DNA of 32,168 nucleotides, taken from contig JAGAAW010000116.1 of the NCBI GenBank assembly GCA_017615055.1, forward strand, positions 1 through 32,168. Reading direction: 5' to 3'. Both the position numbers and the translations under genes were made by a program. Positions 9,601 through 15,730 of the stretch are shown one piece after another. The notes beneath the pieces were generated by a model. That model did no database searches. It was not told the origin of the DNA and saw only the letters and a list, made by a program, of their open reading frames with translations. Source of the DNA: Fibrobacter sp. Lineage in GTDB: Bacteria; Fibrobacterota; Fibrobacteria; Fibrobacterales; Fibrobacteraceae. Within the stretch, counting starts at the first letter, position 1. Each line of letters starts with the position of its first letter.

Positions 9601-10127
9601 TTGACTCTAGCAGTTTCTGTTTGAGTGGCAATCCTGCTAAATGTGATACCTATGGCCGACTTTACATTTGGAGCGCAGCAATGGATTCTGCGGGAGCGAT
9701 TGAGGGGAATACGGCCAACGGATGCGGGTATAAATCGATTAGTTGTAATCCGACTTTCCCAGTGCGGGGCGTCTGTCCTGAAGGTTGGCACTTGCCCTCG
9801 ACTGATGAATGGAGTACTTTGATCAATAATGTTGGCGGAGAAGGTATGGCGGGGTACAACCTCAAGGCGACGATTCTTTGGCGTACTCTTTCTGCAACTT
9901 CGGACGCTTATGCGTTTTCAGCGTTGCCTGCCGGATACCACAAAACGAATAAGACCGGAGGGGGATTATCTGACGTTGAGGGCGATGATGCGTTTTTTTG
10001 GACTGCTACGGGGGCTTCTACAGAAAATGCGAACGCTGTAAATATGCCTGATAGCTACTGGGCTGCGTATAACGGAGCGTCTCGCGAAAAATACAACGCC
10101 TATTCCGTCCGCTGCGTCAGGAACTAA
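6630..10127 (+). CDS. FISUMP-domain modular surface lipoprotein, copy 3
   Basis: 1165 residues. A compact lipoprotein signal peptide ends at lipobox L17-S-A-C20. Then come the conserved Cys-containing region, a collagen-like stalk (about 109-144, shorter than in copy 2), the GVSQKGPF middle domain (about 195-480), five WR/Cys-pair modules (491-949) and the FISUMP domain (950-1165: WMAENLNF, YGRLYIW, GCGYKS, GVCPEGWHLP, YSVRCVRN). Compared with copy 2, stalk length, module number and FISUMP sequence differ while residues 20-480 are strongly conserved. A strong terminator follows. Role unknown; the predicted location is the outer membrane with a surface-projecting body. Confidence 0.93.
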   Translation: MRQSLSFRVIAGAALILSACGDDITELNANVGAVKSSDDLPACTEDIAGQTAYIKETHEFLGCDGSEWQTLSANTVSVGENVCTSTSLSDDSGFEIFCNGESIGKVTNGKDGADGAPGAKGDKGDDGKNGTNGTNGTNGTNGTGCEITESTALTATIACGSETFTMDLTGYVDVPAECDATLYEDCTGSLDNVNLGGVSQKGPFVVGADITAYELENGRSLKQTGKTFGGKIEKADGTFDIKTIKLKSTFAYIVADGFYRNEVTGEKSATSIKLRALTNLQGRTNANINLVTHLEYDRVQRLVTKEDSTVLKAKMAAESEIFAAFGIDNSGFKGFAEDFNILEEGDGNAALLAISVMLQGDRTEAELSTLLASLSVDLGDNGEWDNLRERAQVADWAMKKTLSKEGLAAIRANVEGWKLGSGKVPAFEKHVTYFWQQELDVGECSETNKNAIKAIGNKYSTYYAQKDSVASEGDQSAERLICTADGNAFAWRFATDIEKNTAAVSEPSEGMAKQGFIDTLNVYVYEDGKWRAGTGLDIKLGSCVASNLGTMKNAGTNHVDAWYVCDDQPTAWREATTAEADTAGFGVPGEGESIVKIGNVNKSLYYVYDDTSGKGDYVWRYGTKLDIDAGLGPCVSARLNELARLKDVEGSNGWYVCVDDEYEMVEGYRIPTVWRKANNFEMDTRNLSTTEPVGTYAQGDVNENLFYVKEAYGWRPATDLEKDSLKACTSAQEGRIAQSGAKSRESWFKCTNENSAVIDTFRVAYTWRKATNLEKDTYGWATANDGDFRNGSVNDNLTYVFEDGKWRQGTRMDSILHKGCVMNRKDTLIQQSALLWYKCFADTADDLTWTMAWHRIADTELDEAYWNYYKRDIGRIMEGPFSKKKVVWDKGVFREPNETELAWGKGCVSDMYAGTENGHAVDTLSNGLAYTCSETGWSRLGTFRDKRDAQIYKGVKIGDQTWMAENLNFAYTYKTDSTGGSMFSGFDINPLDSSSFCLSGNPAKCDTYGRLYIWSAAMDSAGAIEGNTANGCGYKSISCNPTFPVRGVCPEGWHLPSTDEWSTLINNVGGEGMAGYNLKATILWRTLSATSDAYAFSALPAGYHKTNKTGGGLSDVEGDDAFFWTATGASTENANAVNMPDSYWAAYNGASREKYNAYSVRCVRN
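6954..7061 (+). repeat. Collagen-like Gly-X-Y repeat in FISUMP copy 3
   Basis: About 12 triplets: GKDGADGAPGAKGDK, then GDDGKNG and repeated GTN. It is shorter than the copy 2 stalk by about four triplets, as expected from slippage in a repeated tract. Confidence 0.85.
8100..9476 (+). repeat. Array of five WR/Cys-pair modules in FISUMP copy 3
   Basis: Modules open at WRFAT, WREAT, WRKAN, WRKAT and WHRIA. Internal WR-x-GT/AT-x-LD and C...WYxC (WFKC in the third) recur. The divergent last module (REPNETE, GCV, YTCSETGW) joins directly to the FISUMP domain. Confidence 0.8.
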
Positions 10128-10237
10128 CGACCTAAAGTTGTTCAAACTCAATAAATCAGCGATTTGATCGAATTCAAATACGTGAGCCGAAGATGGTTCG
10201 TATTAACGAACCTTTGTAGGCGAGAACGAGTGGTCTT

Positions 10238-10275
10238 AAAAGGCTTCCCGCTAGGGAAGCCTTTTGCTTATTTTT
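10238..10275 (+). terminator. Rho-independent terminator after FISUMP copy 3
   Basis: A perfect 12-bp stem, AAAAGGCTTCCC (10238-10249) with GGGAAGCCTTTT (10254-10265), has a GCTA loop and is followed by GCTTATTTTT. The facing gene ends at 10284, so it may also serve that gene weakly. Confidence 0.9.
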
Positions 10276-10283
10276 GCTATGAG

Positions 10284-11282
10284 CTACAAAGCAAGGACTT
10301 CTGCTTCGGTCAGGCCGGAAACGGCCATGATTTTTTCTGTAGAGTCGCCCATGGCCTTCAACTGACGGGCTACCTCGACCTTGCCTTCTACGCGCCCTTC
10401 AGCACGTCCTTCTACGCGCCCTTCTGCGCGCCCTTCTACGCGCCCTTCAGCACGTCCTTCAGCACGCCCTTCGGCGCGTCCTTCGGCACGGGCATGCTTT
10501 TTTTCTACATAGAGTTCGTAGTTGTGGTCGCTCATCCTCATGGCCTCGCTTACAAGAAATTCTTCTGTAAAGATACTCAATCTCGCCTTTTCTTGCAAGA
10601 GGGCGAAAGGCGACCCATCCGGAACGGGTGCCGGATTTTCGTTGTTCAGCCCGTCGAACACGCGGAGCCACTCTGCCAAACGGCTGTTGTCGCTACTGTA
10701 CTTCTGCTTCAAAAACTTGGGAATTTCGACAAGCGTGATGGTCTGCTTCCTGTAAAATTCCTCGTTTTCCTGGTTCTTGAGGCGGATGCAATGCCTGTAG
10801 TTGGGCGAATCGGGGAACCCGTCAAACATCTGGAGGCTGATGAGGTTGAGGTTTCTGAGCTTGTAATCTTCGCCCTTGATGCGGCTTGCTACCGTATGCT
10901 TCGCGGTGTAGAGCACCAGCCGCTCATTGAAAGACGAGTCCTCGACATGCTGTACTTCGAGGACAATACGGTCGCGGCGCTGGTCTTCGGCTACTACATC
11001 CGAGGTGATGCTCTTGCTGAAGGGCGCGACTACGGCAGGGTTCACGAAAATGACGCTCTCAATGCAGTCGGCACCGTCAAGCTTGAGGACTGCATTCAAG
11101 AAGTCGACCGTAATCTTCTCGTTGTCAGGATTGCCGAGAAGCACCTTGAACACGATGTCGTTGTAGACATACATGTAATTGTAGCGGGCGCGGTACTTTG
11201 CGATGCAGGCAGAGATGTCGCCGCCATTTTTGTGGGTTTCGCCGATGTCCTTGAGCATTTCGGCGTACTGTTCCTTGGTCAT
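10284..11282 (-). CDS. Rpn/PD-(D/E)XK nuclease-transposase family protein with EGR-repeat tail
   Basis: 332 residues from the ATG at 11282, which has AAAGGA just upstream; an in-frame ATG at 11435 is rejected. The N-terminal half matches the Rpn-like/PDDEXK_2 group: YVYNDIVFKVLLG, FLNAVL, then RRDRIVLEVQHV, where the E-x-Q replaces the E-x-K of classical PD-(D/E)XK enzymes, and ERLVLYTAKH. Family members in E. coli (RpnA) are DNA endonucleases that promote RecA-independent recombination; other Rpn-like proteins have been linked to phage defence. The C-terminal region carries nine EGR/EGK units (RAEGRAEG...), then a short helical end. It lies alone, 271 bases below a strong promoter, behind a structured leader. 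Activity here is inferred. Confidence 0.8.
   Translation of the reverse strand: MTKEQYAEMLKDIGETHKNGGDISACIAKYRARYNYMYVYNDIVFKVLLGNPDNEKITVDFLNAVLKLDGADCIESVIFVNPAVVAPFSKSITSDVVAEDQRRDRIVLEVQHVEDSSFNERLVLYTAKHTVASRIKGEDYKLRNLNLISLQMFDGFPDSPNYRHCIRLKNQENEEFYRKQTITLVEIPKFLKQKYSSDNSRLAEWLRVFDGLNNENPAPVPDGSPFALLQEKARLSIFTEEFLVSEAMRMSDHNYELYVEKKHARAEGRAEGRAEGRAEGRVEGRAEGRVEGRAEGRVEGKVEVARQLKAMGDSTEKIMAVSGLTEAEVLAL
10382..10490 (-). repeat. 12-bp tandem repeat encoding EGR units
   Basis: About nine 12-bp units encode (A/V)EGR near the C-terminus of the nuclease-like protein. Units differ mainly at the Ala/Val codon and third positions. A unit length divisible by three keeps the frame when copies are gained or lost. 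Confidence 0.85.
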
Positions 11283-11553
11283 GGAATGTCCTTTGCCGTT
11301 CGTACGGAGGAATGCCCCGGTGCAATATGCTTCGGGCACACGCCAGAACGGCGGTTGAGTTGTTGATTTTGTAGATGTGTGCCTGCGGAAATTGCAGGGG
11401 GCTCTACGTTGATCGCCAGGGGCCGGCCTCCCCATAGGGTTCCTGCCTTCGAATCGCGGGGGTGTTGCGCCTGCGAAGGGAAGACGGCGTCAAGCAGAGA
11501 GTTGAACTGCCCGCCCGGAACGAATGCGCTGTCAGCGGGATTAACTGCTACTG
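11283..11553 (-). ncRNA. Structured leader or independent RNA downstream of a strong promoter
   Basis: There is no convincing gene in 11283-11608. Transcription from the promoter at 11560-11588 would run through several stems: GGCG 11486-11489 with CGCC 11512-11515 plus an inner GCAG/CTGC; a 6-bp stem 11446-11451 with 11474-11479; GGGG/CCCC at 11419-11433; and GTAGA 11371-11375 with TCTAC 11403-11407 enclosing CCTGC/GCAGG. No terminator was seen before the ATG at 11282, so it is either a 271-base 5' leader of the nuclease gene or a processed RNA. It does not carry the signatures I know for tmRNA, RNase P RNA or SRP RNA; 6S RNA cannot be excluded. Confidence 0.4.
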
Positions 11554-11559
11554 CGAATG

Positions 11560-11588
11560 AATATACTAAAAGGGGAGAAAAAAGTCAA
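11560..11588 (-). promoter_or_regulatory. Strong sigma70-type promoter
   Basis: TTGACT (11588-11583) and TATATT (11565-11560) are separated by 17 bases on the minus strand. Spacing and hexamers match the ruvA promoter in this window almost exactly. Confidence 0.65.
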
Positions 11589-11608
11589 TAGCCTGACGCT
11601 TCCTTTTT

Positions 11609-12073
11609 TTAGCACTGCGGAATAACCTGTGTGCCTTCGAATGCTCCCTTGAAGTGTTCGAACTGCACGGGCTTTACGTGCATGCGGGCGCTGAGCACGT
11701 CAAAACGGCAGGGCTGCTCAAAACCCTTGGGTGCAGCCTCGCTGTGCGTGTGCAGAAAGTGGCACGCCGTCTTCCAGATTTTCTTCTGCTTCGCTGCGTT
11801 CACGCGGGCAGCGGGGTTGCCTTCGCCTGCATTCCACACGGACTTGACCTCCACAAACACGATAGTTTCGCCCTGCTTTGCCACAATGTCGAGTTCGCCC
11901 CCGCAGTAGGCGTAGTTGCGGGCAATGACCTGGTACCCTTCGCGGCTGAGGTAGGCGGCGGCCTGCGTCTCTACGAAGTTCCCCTTCGGACGATTTGTGG
12001 CTTTACGGCCTCCATTTTGGTTGTTTTTGAATTTGCGAATCGTTTGCAAATTGTGGTTTTCTCTTTTTATCAT
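11609..12073 (-). CDS. yraN: UPF0102 / YraN-family nuclease-like protein
   Basis: 154 residues from the ATG at 12073, which has AGAGAGGA upstream; a GTG at 12100 lies inside the preceding terminator hairpin and is rejected. Conserved features of the family: GNFVETQAAAYLSREGYQVIARNY, then CGGELDIVAK, IVFVEVKSV, and a C-terminal RFDVLS. The E...GE-x-D...E-x-K layout is that of a PD-(D/E)XK (Holliday-junction-resolvase-like) fold. The cellular role of UPF0102 proteins is not established. The N-terminus (about 30 residues, Lys/Asn/Arg rich) is longer than in typical members. It sits just after the terminator of the kinase operon, so it needs read-through or its own promoter. Confidence 0.88.
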   Translation of the reverse strand: MIKRENHNLQTIRKFKNNQNGGRKATNRPKGNFVETQAAAYLSREGYQVIARNYAYCGGELDIVAKQGETIVFVEVKSVWNAGEGNPAARVNAAKQKKIWKTACHFLHTHSEAAPKGFEQPCRFDVLSARMHVKPVQFEHFKGAFEGTQVIPQC

Positions 12074-12086
12074 GTTTTCCTCTCTT

Positions 12087-12118
12087 AAAAAAAAGAACAC
12101 GCGGAAACCGCATGTTCT
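12087..12118 (-). terminator. Terminator of the RND-aminotransferase-ABC-kinase operon
   Basis: On the minus strand an 11-bp stem, AGAACATGCGG with CCGCGTGTTCT (one G-U pair), has a TTT loop and is followed by a run of seven or more T. It begins 36 bases after the kinase stop. Confidence 0.9.
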
Positions 12119-12154
12119 AATAAGGTCGCCCCTTGGGGCTATGTCAGTTCGTGA

Positions 12155-13657
12155 CTAGGGCAGTTCCATGCCCAGCATCCGGATTTCGGAGATGGCGAAA
12201 TCCTTGTTGTCGGCCTCGTAAACTTCGTCGAGGTATATCTTGATTTCGCTGGATTCCATCGCCTGGAGTACCGGGTACTGCATTCCCTTCACGTTCTCGA
12301 GTTTAATCTTCTGCTTGAATCCTTCCTTTGTTTCGAGGGTGAGCGACTTGGGCTTCTTGAAAATGCGGAAGCGATCGCCGAACGGGTCGTCGACGGATTT
12401 CTGGTAGCCGACGGCAAATCCGATGTGCGTGATGAGCGTCTTCTTCTCGAAGAAGAGCGTGAGCACCGGGTTCTGCGGCTTTGCGGGCATCGCGGTGAGC
12501 CATGCCGTCTTGAGGTCGCCATCCACGAGGTTGTCGATGGGGTAGCCGCCCGAAATATCTGCCTCGATGGCCGACTGCTCGAAGTTGCCCAGGGCGTCGT
12601 CCCACTCGATTTCGCGGAGCGTGCTTTCGGGCTTGTACGTGAGCATCAGCAGCACCATCAAAAGGATAATCAGCGGGAACAGCGATATGGCGAGCGCAGT
12701 GAGTCGCCTGCGGATAACACGCACGCTGGCGGGGATACGCGTGGCGGCCTCGGCGATGGAAGTCGGGTGCCGGAGCAGGGACTGTTTTTTGCCGAATTTC
12801 GTGTTGCTGTGTGCATCCTTGGGCGGGAAAACCAGGTCGCACTCGTCGAGGAATTCCTGCATGTCGTGGAATCGCTCGTTCAGCTTTTTCTTGAGGCACT
12901 TGAGGATGAGTTCCGAAAGACCCTTTGGCATATCGGGGCGGAACTGCTTGGGGTCCGGGGGCGGTTCCTGCACGTGCTTGAGCGCGATTTCTACGGGGCG
13001 GTTCCCCTGGAATGGGAGGCGACCGCACGTCATTTCGTACAAGATGACACCCATGCTGTAGATGTCGGACTGTAGCGTAACCTCGTCGCCGTGGCACTGC
13101 TCGGGGCTCATGTATTCGGGCGTACCCATGGTCATGCCCGTCTTTGTGAGCCTGTCCTTCTCCATTTCCTGGATATACGAGATGCCGAAATCCATCACGT
13201 ACACGCGGTTGTCACGCGTGAGCATGATGTTCGAGGGCTTCACGTCGCGGTGGACAATCCCCTTGCTGTGGGCGTAGAGGAGGCCGCGTGCAATCTGGCG
13301 GATAATGACCTCGATGGCGTCGAAGGGCAACTTGCTCTGCCTCTGCAGCACATCGGAAAGCGAAAATCCCTGAACGTATGTCATGGCGATAAACAGCTGG
13401 TTGTCCTGCTTACCGAAGTCGAACACGTGCACAATGTTCTGGTGGTCGAGTTCCTTCATTGCCTGGGCTTCCAGGTAGAACCTCTGGATAGCCTCCTCGT
13501 CGGCAGATGCGTCCAGGATCTTGAACGCGACTTCACGCTTTAACTTTTTATCGAGTGCCTTGTAGACAAGTCCCATCCCGCCTTTGCCGAGTGTGCCTAC
13601 GAGGTCGTAGTTTTCGTTAAAGGGGCGCGGGAATTTCTGTGCAGCTTGTTCGGTCAT
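12155..13657 (-). CDS. Transmembrane Hanks-type Ser/Thr protein kinase
   Basis: 500 residues. The kinase domain (about 17-275) is complete: glycine loop GKGGMG 24-29, VAFK with Lys46, alphaC Glu63, catalytic loop HRDVKPSN 136-143, DFG 156-158, and GTPEYMSPE closing the activation segment. All residues needed for phosphotransfer are present, so it should be active. A single membrane helix (about 319-341) follows a basic juxtamembrane stretch. The outer part (about 345-500) is not PASTA; it has PIDNLVDGDLKTAW and resembles discoidin/NADase-type glycan-binding beta-sandwich domains (inference). The ATG overlaps the stop of the FHA-ABC gene by four bases (ATGA), so the two are translationally coupled and the FHA domain is the likely phospho-target or reader. 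It is the last gene of its operon. Confidence 0.93.
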   Translation of the reverse strand: MTEQAAQKFPRPFNENYDLVGTLGKGGMGLVYKALDKKLKREVAFKILDASADEEAIQRFYLEAQAMKELDHQNIVHVFDFGKQDNQLFIAMTYVQGFSLSDVLQRQSKLPFDAIEVIIRQIARGLLYAHSKGIVHRDVKPSNIMLTRDNRVYVMDFGISYIQEMEKDRLTKTGMTMGTPEYMSPEQCHGDEVTLQSDIYSMGVILYEMTCGRLPFQGNRPVEIALKHVQEPPPDPKQFRPDMPKGLSELILKCLKKKLNERFHDMQEFLDECDLVFPPKDAHSNTKFGKKQSLLRHPTSIAEAATRIPASVRVIRRRLTALAISLFPLIILLMVLLMLTYKPESTLREIEWDDALGNFEQSAIEADISGGYPIDNLVDGDLKTAWLTAMPAKPQNPVLTLFFEKKTLITHIGFAVGYQKSVDDPFGDRFRIFKKPKSLTLETKEGFKQKIKLENVKGMQYPVLQAMESSEIKIYLDEVYEADNKDFAISEIRMLGMELP

Positions 13658-15717
13658 TTTGCTTTTTTCGATCTATGTAGAATGAATGCGGTAATAATAC
13701 AAAATATGAGGGCGAGGATGAGCGCCGAAAGTTTGTTCCAAACGTCATCGGGGCGTTCCAGGAGCAGGTTCTGAAGCGAACTCTGGTTGTAGCGCGACCA
13801 CACGATGGTCGAAAGCCACCTGCCCACCTGCTGCATCTGGTCGAAGGGTACCAGCGCTCCGGCGAGTGCCACCTGCGGGATAATGAGCAGCGGGAGGAAC
13901 GCGTTCGCCTGTCCGGAATTCTTGGAGAGCGAGCTCACGAGAAGGCCTATTGCGACTGCGGGCGTTACGGTGCAGGCGAGTACAACCGCAAGCATCGGGA
14001 TTGCGGGGTGTACCGGGATGCGGAAGGCGACAAACGCGTACACGATGGCGGTCTGCAGGAATGCGGCGAGTGTCGGGAGCGCGAGTTTGCCCGCAAGGTA
14101 GGGGATGACCTTCGCACCCTTGCGGAATTCGCCCTGGAGAATATCTTTCTCTTGCACAATCTCGCGGATGGATAGCGAGAGTGCGAACCAGTTCGCGCAC
14201 AGGATGATGGCGAAGGATACCGTCCAGAGGGAGGATGTTTTCGAGAAAATCTGCGAGAAGAGGAACCCGATGATGAACGGCTGCAGCAGTAGCGCGAATG
14301 CCTTGCCCTTGTCGCGGAACCATTGCCGGAGCATGAGCGATATGCCGTAGATAAACGACGCCTTGCCCTTTTGGTGCGTGAAGTAGATGTGCTCGTAGCG
14401 GCTCTCGACCGTATCGCGGCTCACGGAGCCCGACTTTTTCCAGATGGAGGATGAATCCTGGTTCAGGCCCGAAAGGATGCTTTCGGGGTCGTTCGTCTTG
14501 AAAAACTGGTAGGCGGCCTGCGGCGTACCGTAGAAGCTCTGTTCGCCCGCGTGCAGCACGAGTACCTTGTTCGCGATGTGGAGCGCCTCGTAACTGTGCG
14601 TGGTGAGGATTATCGTGTGCCCGAGGAATGCGAGCTGTTTTAGGTGCGAGCAGAGAATGCGCGAGTTGAACGGGTCAAGGCCCGAAAGCGGCTCGTCGAG
14701 GATGATGAGGCCCGGGTCGCCCATGAGTTCTGCGGCGAGTGCGGTGCGGCGGTGTTCGCCGCCGCTGAGGGTCTTGATGCGGTTCTGCCTGCGGTCAGAA
14801 AGCCCGAAGAGTTCGCAGAACTTTTCGAGTTTGGCCTGCGCGGATGCCGCGTATTCGTGCTTGTCCATCGAGATGCGTGCCCCGTGAAGGAGCGTCTCGT
14901 CGACGGTCAGGTCCCTGCGGAGGGGAGGGTCCTGCGCCAGGATGGCGATGTGCTTGCGGATTTCCTTGTGGCGGTAGTCCACACCGCCTATGACCACCTG
15001 GCTATTCGCCCCCTTGCGGTAACGGCCCTCGAAGAGCCTGAGGAGGCTGGACTTTCCCTGCCCGGAGCGCCCGATGATGGCGAGTATCTCACCTGCGGGC
15101 AAGTCGAAGTCTATGCCCGAGAGAAGCTGTTTTTTGCCGGCGAAAACGTCCAGGTCGCGCACATGGATGTCGAAACCCGCCGATACCTTGCGGAGCAGGA
15201 CTTCGCCCTCTTTCGCGGTTATTTCTGTGTGGTCGTAACGCGTGGTTTCGCCGGGGGCGAGCAAAAGTTTGCGGTGCTTTTTCCCGTTCTCGTCGACGGC
15301 TCCCTGCCTGATGGTAATTTCTGCCGCATCGCCCTTTTGACGGATGCTAATCTCGCGTGGGGATTCCTCGTCGCCGATCTTACGTGTTTCGGGCGAATCT
15401 CCCAGCGTCACGCGCTCCACCTCGTCGTTTACGTCGAAGAGGAGCAGGGTGAGTTCCGTGCCCTTGAGGTTTACGTGCAGCTGCTTTACGCCAATCCCGA
15501 TAACGTCACCGTCGCGCAGGGCGGTTTCTTCTACCTGCACGTCGTTTACGAGGGTAAAACTGTTCTTGGTGAGGCTCCGGATATTCCAGGCGCTGCCGTT
15601 AAATTCGATGATGGCGTGTTCGCGGGATACGAAACGTTCCGTGAAGAGCAGGTCGCTGCCCTCCTTGCGGCCGATGGTAAACGGCTTTGCCTTATCGGGT
15701 GTGATAATGCGGAACAT
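13654..15717 (-). CDS. FHA domain - ABC ATPase - ABC-2 permease fusion
   Basis: 687 residues. An N-terminal FHA domain (about 1-90) has FTIGR, SREH 31-34 and a later VND. Residues 90-180 are strand-rich and may be a second, degenerate FHA-like unit. The ATPase (about 183-410) has Walker A GRSGQGKS 216-223, Q-loop AQD, signature LSGGE, Walker B LIILDEP and the H-loop TTHS. The last 250 residues hold about six membrane segments of ABC-2/ABCG type. The protein is thus an ABCG-like half transporter gated by a phosphopeptide reader, as in mycobacterial Rv1747. It starts 13 bases after the aminotransferase stop and overlaps the kinase start. The substrate is unknown; the orientation suggests export. 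Confidence 0.93.
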   Translation of the reverse strand: MFRIITPDKAKPFTIGRKEGSDLLFTERFVSREHAIIEFNGSAWNIRSLTKNSFTLVNDVQVEETALRDGDVIGIGVKQLHVNLKGTELTLLLFDVNDEVERVTLGDSPETRKIGDEESPREISIRQKGDAAEITIRQGAVDENGKKHRKLLLAPGETTRYDHTEITAKEGEVLLRKVSAGFDIHVRDLDVFAGKKQLLSGIDFDLPAGEILAIIGRSGQGKSSLLRLFEGRYRKGANSQVVIGGVDYRHKEIRKHIAILAQDPPLRRDLTVDETLLHGARISMDKHEYAASAQAKLEKFCELFGLSDRRQNRIKTLSGGEHRRTALAAELMGDPGLIILDEPLSGLDPFNSRILCSHLKQLAFLGHTIILTTHSYEALHIANKVLVLHAGEQSFYGTPQAAYQFFKTNDPESILSGLNQDSSSIWKKSGSVSRDTVESRYEHIYFTHQKGKASFIYGISLMLRQWFRDKGKAFALLLQPFIIGFLFSQIFSKTSSLWTVSFAIILCANWFALSLSIREIVQEKDILQGEFRKGAKVIPYLAGKLALPTLAAFLQTAIVYAFVAFRIPVHPAIPMLAVVLACTVTPAVAIGLLVSSLSKNSGQANAFLPLLIIPQVALAGALVPFDQMQQVGRWLSTIVWSRYNQSSLQNLLLERPDDVWNKLSALILALIFCIITAFILHRSKKAK

Positions 15718-15730
15718 TCGTAACTATGCC

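Noticed and set aside
10382-10490. Possible CRISPR-like repeat
   Set aside because: Units are contiguous 12-bp coding repeats without spacers.
10164-11366. 400-codon open frame antisense to the Rpn-like gene
   Set aside because: The apparent repeats (CAPF/YAPF) are the antisense reading of the EGR units; no ribosome site or domain.
11435-11475. tRNA or tmRNA signal (TTCGAATC)
   Set aside because: The flanking stem gives a 9-base loop rather than the 7-base T-loop, no acceptor or anticodon arm is found, and no tag-peptide reading frame is visible.
11379-11591. 70-codon + strand open frame in the gene-free region
   Set aside because: Low-complexity product, no ribosome site, and it overlaps the promoter and stems of the minus-strand transcript.
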